From Anaspis maculata (lineage: Eukaryota > Arthropoda > Insecta > Coleoptera > Scraptiidae), in contig OX421967.1 in NCBI GenBank assembly GCA_949128115.1, positions 10,220,070-10,284,069 of the forward strand: a stretch of DNA of 64,000 bases, written 5' to 3'. The notes beneath the pieces were generated by a model that saw only the letters and a program-made list of their open reading frames with translations, ran no database searches and had not been told where the DNA came from. This document shows, piece by piece, positions 44,930-55,344 of the stretch. The number at the start of each line of letters is the position of its first letter. Within the stretch, counting starts at the first letter, position 1. Position numbers and translations under genes: made by a program.

Positions 44930-45240
44930 ATGTTTACTCTAGGTCAGAACAAATCCCACGTTTTACTTGGAATTATGCGGGCGATCTTGCTTATTCCTTC
45001 AAGAATTGATGGAGCAGAGACGTTGATGGCTACCGGTTTCATCTCATTTCTTACATCATTTATCATCTTAAAAAAAGTTCTAACACAATATCTCGAAAAA
45101 TCAGTGAGTAATTGAAAAATCCATCAGTCAAGAACAGTTCTCATTGTTTTCAGAATTTTAATTTCAAGATATTGTTACGAGCGGCGATTCCGTGCATTCT
45201 GGTAAACACGCGATATTTCCTACATTCTTCCATCCATTAG
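44930..45240 (+). pseudogene. Small two-exon gene truncated by a solo LTR
   Basis: An ATG at 44930 (context TCAAAATG, just after a good 3' splice site CCCCACAG) opens 58 codons with one likely membrane segment (GFISFLTSFI). A donor TCA|GTGAGT follows at 45104, and a 50-bp intron ends in TTTTCAG at 45153. Exon 2 (from 45154) runs into an LTR after 19 bp and now stops at 45238-45240. Skipping the LTR and one ATAT copy, the same frame continues from 45707 to a TGA at 45760-45762, which would give about 82 residues. I do not recognise the protein. A short intron and a rescued frame favour a real former gene, but chance cannot be ruled out. Confidence 0.4.
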
Positions 45241-45702
45241 ATCGCGGTGTAGATACAAGCGCAGAGCTCTGGACGTTTCCAGCATATACATGATGGCTTG
45301 GTGATTGAAATACATGGAGCCTTCAACGCTCGATCAAGACACATGTCCATTTTGGCGGAGGTGCAGACATTCCGGAGCACACGGAAAGCACGCGAAAGGT
45401 GTGTGATTCTCAGGAGTCGTCTAGAATTCTAATGCCGGATCACTATGGAAACTGCTGGAGAATGCATGGAACATTTGAGATGGATTGGTCGGACCTATAT
45501 GAGGCATCAATCGTCGTCTCACGAGCAGTATTGAATTGGAAGAGACAGCGAGCGGATAAGAAGCGATAGTCCCAGCGATATTTCCAAGCGTAAATAATAA
45601 TTGTTGACGTGTATTTATAGTAGTACGCAGTAATAAACAGTTTGTGTTTCCAAACAATCGTCTCAATCATAATCGAACCCGTACGCGACGAAATACGTAA
45701 CA
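45173..45702 (+). mobile_element. Solo LTR, 530 bp
   Basis: Starts TGTTACGAGCGG and ends ATACGTAACA, flanked by an exact ATAT duplication (45169-45172, 45703-45706). AATAAA followed by GTTTGTGTTTCC about 85 bp before the end suits an LTR R region in this orientation. No internal region or second LTR is present, so the rest was probably lost by LTR-LTR recombination. Confidence 0.8.
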
Positions 45703-46439
45703 ATATTTTATAAATTTTTCAAGGGATTCCAAAATGGTTTGCTGCAATTTGTGAAGAATTGAATGAAGCATGTTCACTTATGCAAATTTCCACAGCTGCA
45801 TATCTTTTGGTTCATGAAATATGAATTTAATTTTTTTCTACTATTCACCCTGTATATAGCGACGGCCAGGGTTGTGGCGGCAGCTAGCTATTTTTAATTT
45901 TTATCGCTTCAAGAGATCCACACCACCATTCATACAAAGTGGCATATTGCTTAATAACGAAAAAATCAATAGCGCTCCGACCGTCAGTGGCTCCGACTAA
46001 ATACAATGACATGATTGACAGTGGCAATAGAATTATTTCAAACCGGCAGTGGCCGACATGGTATATTTTCTGCAAAACAAAATAAAATATCAGCGACATT
46101 ATATCACTTCTAGTTTTTTCGGAAATCCCAGAAGGGCAGTTTTTACGATTGAAGTGCAAGATGCGCCAAAAACTTGTGTTGAGAAGAGATGCGACCAGAA
46201 AGACATGCGGCAGCGTGAAATCATTTATATAGCTTTCAAATTTCACGATTCCGAACATTAACTAAATTAGCGTGAAGAAATAATGGTAATAATTATATTG
46301 ATATGTTTTGGAATCGGATTTCAACTCCACGTGGAGTTAATTCTCACCACCAAGAAGCAAACAGCGACGTTGGCTTCTTCGACCAATCACAAGCCGAATA
46401 AACTGATGAGGTTCAACTTTTCAAGTATGGAGTATGGAC

Positions 46440-46800
46440 CCCTACTAAATGTCCTCAAGAATCCACTGTGAGCTTCGGCTGTAATTGTGGCCTCGAAAAG
46501 AACTTAAGGATTAGTTTTTCGCGTATATCTTGTGAACGATGGCACTTGGGAAAAAGAAGGTAGGTACCTACCTGGAGAGAAATTGTTGGAAAATTTTCTC
46601 GGAAATTTTATTGTCTATACTTACAAGAAAGGTCTTCGCAGCATATTTCACCGCCAGTCCACTCCTTTTCCGCCAAAACCGAGCCAAAATACAAGAAAAG
46701 TCTCGAGAAAAGTAAAATAGTCCAGATGCTCTCGATGCTCAAGACTCTTCTCTGCTCAAGACTGTATGGACCTTGTCCTTGAGTTTCATAATGGCGGGGC
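46440..46800 (+). repeat. Diverged copy of part of the 48-51 kb palindrome
   Basis: CTGTGAGCTTCGGC, TTTTTCGCGTATATCTTGTGAACGATGGCACTTGG and GACTGTATGGACCTTG match 49045-49310 (and the mirror arm at 50000-50270). A smaller fragment is at 43260-43330 (CAGCCAGATTTTTGCATATAAGC). Confidence 0.65.
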
Positions 46801-46826
46801 GAGATGCCACTTTACTACCTACTTTA

Positions 46827-46991
46827 AGGTGCGTTCAGTCAGCTTATTCAGCGGCAAGTTTTAATTTTAGTCGCAAGCGCAGCGACGCCCATTGGCTCTT
46901 ATGAACCAGCCTCCTCAAAACAGCCAATAAGCGATGCAGCACTTACGACTAAAATTAAAATTGCGGCTAAATAAGCTGACTGAACGCACCT
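46827..46991. mobile_element. AGGTGCG MITE, copy 3
   Basis: 165 bp, AGGTGCG...CGCACCT, exact TTA duplication (46824-46826, 46992-46994). Confidence 0.92.
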
Positions 46992-47090
46992 TTAGTCCGG
47001 CGGAAAAAGACACGGTTATTTTTTCTTTGATCTACACCTAAAAGTGAGTCGATTCGAAACCGAAGGCATTCTTGCAGGGTCATTTAGTAA

Positions 47091-47866
47091 AGGTAAGTTC
47101 AGTCAGCTTGTTTAGCCGCAAGTTATGGCCAGTTTATGCAGACTTAAAACATTAAACTCAACACGTAACACTTAAAACTTATTAAGTTAAAAGTGAGGTT
47201 GAACCATTGCGTTCCGTGACGTTCGTTTATGCACCTAAAACTTAAGACTTAAGACTTGGAGACTTAATCCGATGACAGCTACTTCAACTTTGTTCAATTT
47301 TAAGTCTTAAGTATTGCCACAACGCAGGCGCATCTTTAAGGGATTTCATTTATAATTTTTGACCAGTTGGTAGTACTAACGCACTAACGGCCTTGTCATC
47401 ATCTTATCATACCTAGCCAAGAAAGTTCCACGTGTATGTCTGTGTTCCACGTTTCGATAGTTTGACTACATTCTGCAAAGTCCAAAGTGTTTAAAGTTTT
47501 AGGAGCGTCAGAGGTATTTTTCGTACCTAGCAAGCTTTTTCCACTGTCACCTGTCAATAGTGTCAATGTCATATTCATATCTCCCGCTTGAAAGTCATTT
47601 CATCTAGTAACTTTTAAACCTTTTTGATTGGTTCTTTGTGTTAAATCTTACATGCGCATGAACTGCGCTATTTTCCCAAAGTTTTAGGTTTTAAGTTTCA
47701 AGTATTGAGTTTTAAGTATTAAGTCTGCATAAACCGGCCATTAGTCGCAAGCGCAGAGACGCCCATTGGCTCTTATGAACAAGCCTCCTCAGAACAGCCA
47801 ATAAGTGATGCAGCGCTTACGACTAAAATTAAAACATGCGGCTAAATAAGCTGACTGAACGCACCT
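47091..47866. mobile_element. AGGTGCG MITE, copy 4, interrupted
   Basis: The ends are AGGTAAGTTCAGTCAGC and GCTGACTGAACGCACCT with an exact TAA duplication (47088-47090, 47867-47869). It is split by the insert at 47126-47740; without it the length is about 158 bp. Confidence 0.9.
47126..47740. mobile_element. TGGCCRGTTTATGCAGACTTAA element, nested
   Basis: 615 bp inserted in copy 4 of the AGGTGCG MITE with an exact TTA duplication (47123-47125, 47741-47743). TIR TGGCCAGTTTATGCAGACTTAA versus TGGCCGGTTTATGCAGACTTAA. The arms are rich in (A)ACTTAAGACTTA-type repeats. No transposase. PIF/Harbinger-like by target. Confidence 0.9.
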
Positions 47867-47942
47867 TAACTGAGTAGGACGGCCCTGTCAAAATTTGCAA
47901 GAATTTTTTGAAAATTTCCGAAAGTTTGTCCGATATAGTCCT

Positions 47943-50900
47943 GTCCCTAGCAGTACTTCTGTAGGAGAAACGATGTAATCAATTTTTTTTTTTGGAATCG
48001 TTAGAGGATCATCCCAGGACAAATAATCACTCGGGTGCTTTCGCGATTTCTGGTACATTTTCCAGCAATATCGCATCAAAGTTGGCGGCTGGTCAATTCT
48101 TCGGTTCGCTGATATTTCTTGGAGTTTTTGCAATTTTTGTCAAATAAAAGTACTAATCTACCCGAAAAACAATTCCGGATCGAATGGTGCTGTCAGATTT
48201 TGAGTAGGTACTTACGTTATACCGGGTGAAAAAAAAATAAAACGAGTTTTATAATTTTTTTCCAACTTTTTAGTTTCTTGGCCGATTTTCACAAACTTTA
48301 TGTCAAAAGCTCGCTGACTAAATCGTCTACTCAAATCAATTGTCAATTTAGCCAAATTATCAATAATCAAGATGACGGCGGCGAACCCAAATAAAAATGT
48401 GTCGTATTTCGAGAATTTTTTTTTGATTTCTAAACTCCGTAAAGAACGACACTAATGGTGGATTCTGGAAGATTCAGCTTTCTTCTGCAATTTGGGACTA
48501 GATTTACTTGATTCGCACATTCCACTGTGATAATATAGTGAATATAAGGAAGGTCCACTTGTAATTTTTTCCAAATTCACAATAATTCAGCAGTTTGAAA
48601 ACCTCCCGCGAATCCTTATTTCTGAAGCAATTTCTACACACTTGGTAGTGATCGTAAGCTGTGTGCATAGGCTACAAATACCGTGTTGGTGCATGGCCGA
48701 AGTTTCGAAATTTTAGATGATAGATGACGTAAATGGTGGAGGTGCGCATGTCAAATATCGAATATTCTACTTTTTGTTCTCACATATTCTGAACGAAATT
48801 TCTATGAATGGTTGGCTTATTGGTCAGCTGGATAAACACGCAACGAGAGTCAAATGTTACAAGAGTCGAAATGTGAAATTTTCAAATAGACGACTTTACT
48901 TCTTTGGAGAAAATAAAACGGTTCTATCTGTTAGTCCAGGAATTTTAGCTGTTAAAATTGCAAATAGCGAACAAAATTGAAAGCCAGCCAGATTTTTGTA
49001 TATAAGCTCAGTTAAGCATGTAGTTTAACATAGTCAAAGTTCTCTTGAATCCGGTGTGAGCTTCGGCCGTTGTGGCCTCGAGAAGAACTTGAGGATCAGT
49101 TTTTCGCGTATATCTCGTGAACAATGGCACTTGGGAAAAACGTGCTTGGGAAGAAATTGTTGAAAATTTTATTGTCTATAAGAAAGGTCGTTACACGTTC
49201 CATCGTCAGTCCACTCTTTCTTCGTCAAAACACAAGAAAATTAAAATAATCCAGATGCTCGATGCTGAAGACTGTATGGACCTTGAGTTTTATGATGGCG
49301 GGGTGCCACTTGGTAGAGGTGTTGTTCGATCTATTCTGTTTTGACTGTAACTATTTGCCATCAATACCAACTATGCCGGCGGCATATATAGGGTGAAATA
49401 AAAATAAGAAGTTGAAGAAATGTACCTCATGAACCAAAATAGGTGAAGACAAATAAACCGCCATGAAGACATGAAGTCGTCGTAAACTTGGATCAAATAT
49501 GTTGAGCCGTTTCTGACATATTTTCAGAAGACTGAAGTCGTTACGAAAAAAAACTAGTTTCCCGTCTATATCAGTAACTCTTCAGATATTGAATCGAGAC
49601 TTGGTGTTTTGAATCGAAACAATGATAAATCACATTTAAAATGAAATAATAGTGGAAAACACTTTCTAGGCCAACTACTTTAAGAAAAAACACAGTCAAC
49701 TTTTTTTCTGATGGGTAGACGAAAAAATTATTTCTTCCGGTAACAACTTCAGTCTTTTGAAGATATTTCAAGAACGGCTCAAGATATCTGATTCAAGTTT
49801 ACGACGACTTCATGACCATGAAATCAGAATTATTTATGGCGATTTACATGTCTTCACCTATTCTGGTTCTTGAGGAACAAATGTTCAACTTTTGATTTTT
49901 ATTTCACCCTGTATATGCCGCCGGCATAGTTCGTATTGATGGCTTCAAGTTTCAATCAAGAAATAGTGGACCAACCAACACCTTTACGAGGTGGCACTTC
50001 GCCACCATGAAACTCAAGGTCCATACAGTCTTCAGCATCGAGCATCTAGATTATTTTAATTTTCTTGTGTTTTGACGAAGAAAGAGTGACGATGTGGACT
50101 GTGGACTGACGATGAAACGTGTAAGGACCTTTCTTATAGACAATCAAATTTTCAACAATTTCTTCCCAAGCACGTTTTTCCCAAGTGCCATTGTTCACGA
50201 GATATACGCGAAAAACTGATCCTCAAGTTCTTCTCGAGGCCACAACGGCCGAAGCTCACACCGGATTCAAGAGAACTTTGACTATGTTAAACTACATGCT
50301 TAACTGAGCTTATATACAAAAATCTGGCTGGCTTTCAATTTTGTTCGCTATTTGCAATTTTAACAGCTAAAATTCCTGGACTAACAGATAGAACCGTTTT
50401 ATTTTCTCCAAAGAAGTAAAGTCGTCTATTTGAAAATTTCACATTTCGACTCTTGTAACATTTGACTCTCGTTGCGTGTTTATCCAGCTGACCAATAAGC
50501 CAACCATTTATAGAAATTTCGTTCAGAACATGTGAGAACAAAAAGTAGAATATTCGATATTTTACATGCGCACCTCCACCATTTACGTCATCTATCATCT
50601 AAAATTTCGAAACTTCGGCCATGCACCAACACGGTATTTGTAGCCTATGCACACAGCTTACGATCACTATCAAGTATGTAGAAATTGCTTCAGAAATAAG
50701 GATTCGCGGGAGGTTTTTAAACTGCTGAATTATTGTGAATTTGGAAAAAATTACAAGTGGACCTTCCTTATATTCACTATATTATCACAGTGGAATGTGC
50801 GAATCAAGTAAATCTAGTCCCAAATTGCAGAAGAAAGCTGAATCTTCCAGAATCCACCATTAGTGTCGTTCTTTACGAAGTTTAGAAATCAAAAAAAATT

Positions 50901-51876
50901 CTCGAAATACGACACATTTTTATTTGGGTTCGCCGCCGTCATCTTGATTATTGATAATTTGGCTAAATTGACAATTGATTTGAGTAGACGATTTAGTCAG
51001 CGAGCTTTTGACATAAAGTTTGTGAAAATCGGCCAAGAAACTAAAAAGTTGGAAAAAAATCATAAAACTCGTTTTATTTATTTTTTCACCCGGTATAGGT
51101 AACGTAAGTACCTACTCAAAATCTGACAGCACCATTCGATCCGGAATTGTTTTTCGGGTAGATTAGTACTTTTATTTGACAAAAATCGCAAAAACTCCAA
51201 GAAATATCAGCGAACTGAAGAATTGACCAGCCGCCAACTTTGATGCGATATTGCTGGAAAATGTACCAGAAATCGCGAAAGCACCCAAATGATTATTTGT
51301 CCTGGGATGATCCTCTAACGATTCCAAAAAAACTGCTGAAAGCTAAATCTTCCAGAATCCACCATCAGTGTCGTTCTTTACGAAGTTTAGAAATCAAAAA
51401 AAAATTCTCGAAATACGACACATTTTTGTTTGGGCTCGCCGCCGCCATCTTGATTTTTGATAATTTGGCTATATTGACAATTGATTTGAGTAGACGATTT
51501 AGTCAGCGAGCTTTTGACATAAAGTTTGTGAAAATCGGCCAAGAAACTAAAAAGTTGGGAAAAAATTATAAAACTCGTTTTATTTTTTTTTCACCCGGTA
51601 TAACGTAAGTACCTACTCAAAATCTGACAGCACCATTCGATCCGGAATTGTTTTTTGAGTAGATTAGTATTTTTATTTGAAAAAAATTGCAAAAACTCCA
51701 AGAAATATCAGCGAACTGAAGAATTGACCAGCCGCCAACTTTGATGCGATATTGCTGGAAAATGTACCAGAAATCGCGAAAGCACCCGAGTGATTATTTG
51801 TCCTGGGATGATCCTCTAACGATTCCAAAAAAAAATTTTTGATTACATCGTTTTTCCTACAGAAGTACTTCTAGGG
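47943..51876. repeat. 3.9-kb inverted repeat (long palindrome)
   Basis: The left arm 47943 to about 49550 and the right arm about 49745-51876 are mirror copies; paired coordinates sum to about 99315 in the inner part. The loop is roughly 190 bp. The arms look about 97% identical: 87-codon frames at 48717-48980 (+) and 50335-50598 (-) differ at two residues. The right arm holds an extra direct duplication of about 500 bp (50838-51336 and 51343-51836). Internal ends AGGGTGAAATAAAAAT/ATTTTTATTTCACCCTG lie at 49390 and 49910. No convincing gene inside. Confidence 0.88.
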
Positions 51877-53104
51877 CCTGGATTAATATGGCTTCTGGTT
51901 ATGTGTTGGGTTGCCATAATACGGAGTTTTATTTCGCATATAATTTATTATTTTGAGTTTTTACTGCATACAAATTGATATACTCTATACACTGATAGAA
52001 AGGACCACCAGATTCCTCCGCTTGAAAAGTAGTCCCCGAGCGTTACCCTCGTTTAAAATTCCAGTTAGAAAGAGGTGCTTATTTCCGCTAATCACAGCTT
52101 AGTGCTATGACTGCTATGGTAATTTTAAATGACACCAGTTTAATACCAATTTGATTGAATGAGAACATATTTTTTTTGAATAAGCTGATTTTATTACACA
52201 ACACTCACAACAGCCGAGCCGACTAAAAATAACAAACATCATAGAGAAATGGAGGTTAGAAATCGTACGTAAGTGTCAAACTCGCTGAATGTAATGCCAT
52301 TGGCTTGGCGTAGGAATAATTTGCCCGGGTAAGACTACCAACCAAATGAAACTAATATTAGTTCCAAACGCGTCTATGTTGTAACAGTCATTGGTGTTTT
52401 TGTTTGCTATAGGTTACATCACTGAAATTCAAAAAAGTCCGTTCTATCGGTGAACAGATTATAGTTTATATAATCGCATATAGCCGCATATTTAGTCCAT
52501 ATTTTTGCATATAACTGAATATTTGTCAATATTTTGGCCATTTTATCTGGACGTGCGAAAAAAATCATGATTTTTTTATTTTAAGAAAAAAATAATTGAA
52601 AATTTCCGAAAATTTTTTTTTTTACTTCGATGGTCAGAGTTGGTTGGTTGGTTTTACATTGAAATATTAAAATTTTCAATATTTTTGCAGCTTATATCAC
52701 ATATTTACTCGCATATATTGCTTTATTTGAACATTTTTACCGCATATTTTGATACTTTTTAAGCGCATAAAAACTACATATTCCGAGCTTTTCTACCGAA
52801 TATAAGTCCGCTCCCTAGTTATAACCGCAGAGACGTCGTTCACAAGCGCTTGTATTGGATTGCTAAAATCACAAGGAGTATTTAGAAATTAACTAACCAG
52901 CACAAAGCAGGCACGACCTGTTGCATCAAAATGAAGTATTCCCCGCTCGAGTCAAAAACTCCCCTCCCAGGGCATCACTAAAAAAATAGCTTCCCCAAGG
53001 GGACATCCCCCGTCCGAAATACGCCCTAGGGGACCTTTTTTGATGGTCCCCAAGGGGACTTTTTGACCCGGGTGGAGAACGCAGACTCGACTCTGGCTCT
53101 GGGT
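51877..53104. other. Intergenic, AT-rich
   Basis: 52430-52800 has many (T/C)GCATAT repeats. 52955-53060 has a small imperfect fold-back with repeated CCCCAAGGGGAC (GTCAAAAA(G/C)TCCCC at both sides). No gene supported. Confidence 0.4.
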
Positions 53105-53572
53105 TGCGTTCGAGGACTACACTATTCTGCGATTCTTACATTTTTGAAGTGGGGGTATCAAGTAAGGCAAAGTAACAACCACTTTCCGAACGATTTTCGC
53201 TGTGCTGGAAATGTCACTGTCAATATAACTGATTGGCGATCGCAGTGCTGTTTAGTTTCAAAGTGAAGTAAGCTTTTCTGATAAAGTACCCATTTTTATA
53301 GGTACTGCCTACCACGTAAGTACCCAATCGAAACGATTATAATCAAAATAAAAAAAAATCTGACAGAGAAATATGTGGGGTGCTGAGGTGCGCATGACGA
53401 GTAACTTTCACAGCGCTCGGAGATGCTGCGAATTTTGTCACTTCAACGCGACACGTTTTGAGTTCTCGAACGGTTTACTGCGTTGCCGATAGTGCGCACA
53501 GAAGAGATCTCGAACGGTAATTTCTGCAACAATCGCAGAATAGTGTAGTTCTCGAACGCAATCCTGGATGAT
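53105..53572. mobile_element. TIR element, GGTTGCGTTCGAG ends
   Basis: GGTTGCGTTCGAGGACTACACTATTCTGCGATT on the left pairs with AATCGCAGAATAGTGTAGTTCTCGAACGCAATCC on the right. CGTTCGAGA(A/T)CTC recurs inside near 53450-53515. No coding capacity. Confidence 0.8.
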
Positions 53573-54444
53573 TGTAAGATTTTCTGTCACTTGTCATCGT
53601 GCGTTGTATAACGGTTGTATTTGTGGTATTTGGGTTAATTATTGATTGCTATATTGCCAAAAGCTAATTTTCTTGAATAACTCGATCACCTGTAGGTACG
53701 AGTATTTTGACGATTCGCGCGATTGTCAATGGTTATCTGACAGAAATGACGTAAAAATTCACAAACTAGCTTCGCCATTTCAGAAGCCAGAGGGCGTCTT
53801 GATTTTTGGAATCGCGAATTTTTGAAAATTACCGAACAAATTGGTGTTCGGTTGGCCTCTCCTTCCGGACACGAACTATCAAGTGAATTACCGAACAGTC
53901 CGGGCAAAATCCGGACGTCTGGCAACCCTAGTTATGTGTCAATTTCTATGTAATCGAGGATCAGAAATCCAACGAAAACGGCTCCGAAGAGATAGAGCTG
54001 TTATTTTCGAAAATACAGCTAGAGGGTGAAACGTAAATTTCAACCTAACATTTTTGAGGTATTTCCGGATTTTTTCCCCAAGTGGTGAGGGAAGGAAGAA
54101 GCATCATTTCTATTTTATCTCAATTTTTTGTCCTTCTACCTAGAATACATTCAGGGAGGTAGGCAATCGCGGACAGTGATTGCATGGTGTTTTGGTACAG
54201 CTCCGCAAAAACTTCTTATAACTCTGTTAGGTCATGTTCATATTTTCGAATGATTGAGACTCGTCTCCCTACCTATTATTATTTATTTATTACTTACCTC
54301 GTTACTTACCTATCTACTACTTATTTCAAAAGCGAGAAATTTTATTCATAATGATGTGAACACTCGATACATTGAAATAGAACCTGCGAAGTGCAGACCA
54401 CGTCGCTCAGGGCGTCGTGCTACTCGTGCTTATCATGTTTTAGC

Positions 54445-54842
54445 AATAATAGGTAACTGCGGCCTCGTAAGAACATTCGATACATCTACAACTAGACGGG
54501 CATCTCTTCAAGACTTGTCGCAAAGAATCATGTTTCTGCATCGGCTTCCTGATATTGGCGTCGAGTCTGTAGGAACATTCGGAACATTGAAACCGCATAT
54601 GCCTTGTCCTCGCCGACACGTTATTGGCCTGTGTAACGAATGCGCTTTCAAACCCGTGGAACGAACATTATGACCCATGGAAAACAGTCGAAGTCGATGT
54701 CTTCGTTGGCAAAATCAAGCACCGTTATTGATATTGTTATGTCGCAGATAGAATACCTACCTACCGATTTGACCTATATTTCTAGCCTTGTACGAACATT
54801 CGGCGCATTGAAACAGGTCAATTTGTCTCTCCATTTGTCCGG
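54445..54842 (-). pseudogene. Degenerate C2H2 zinc-finger relic
   Basis: On the minus strand three finger starts are readable: LFQCAECSYKARN near 54815-54780, RFQCSECSYRLDANIRKPMQKH near 54605-54540, and CIECSYEAA near 54480-54450. They match the fingers of the THAP-finger gene 500 bp away (CSECSFRCKF style), but frames change and the second halves (His pairs) are mostly lost. This is a third, dead member of the local family, divergently placed to the live gene. Confidence 0.7.
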
Positions 54843-55204
54843 TCGATCGCCGTAACATAATTTAATTATTGGTTTATTAATTTATTGATATATTTATGGT
54901 TGTGTTGAACTTAGAAAACTTGCGTACTACGTTATGGACAATGAAAACAGTAGTCTACAGACAAAACCACTTTAATTATTCAGTCTTTCATCTCTGATTT
55001 CCTTATTCTTTCTTAAAGTGAAATTCCAAGAAAAAGAGAGAGACAACACCAGTACCACACAAGTCTTTCCCTAGTCTCATACCTAGTCTCTTCCTGTTAG
55101 AATCGGTGTTGGGGTGATGGTGGGGAGGGGAAAGGCGTATGCGGGCTATGCCGCGGAGAGTGAGGTGTGTAGTGCTAGTGACCATGACCGCGCATTCCTC
55201 GGCG

Positions 55205-55344
55205 CATTCGCCCCTTCGCCATCTTGGCACGACACGTATGTCACCGAACTGTGTTTGCTCCTGCTTCGTCAGCTGATATTCGCGCTCTGAACGTCGTTTT
55301 CTCGCCGATCTTGTGTGAGAAAGAACCGCTTTTCCGTTCAGCCA
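55205..55344 (+). promoter_or_regulatory. Likely promoter / 5' UTR of the THAP-finger gene
   Basis: CGCCATCTTGGC (about 55217) fits the YY1/pleiohomeotic core. The region is clearly more GC- and CpG-rich than its surroundings. It lies 130 bp upstream of the start codon. No TATA box. The transcription start was not determined. Confidence 0.35.

Noticed and set aside
48717..50598. Matching 87-codon frames in the two palindrome arms, a possible conserved gene
   Set aside because: Their similarity follows from the arms being recent copies of each other; no recognised domain, and both lie in repeat sequence.
54254..54673. 139-codon plus-strand frame with a hydrophobic start
   Set aside because: It begins at a TTG, not ATG, and its second half is the complement of degenerate zinc fingers on the minus strand.
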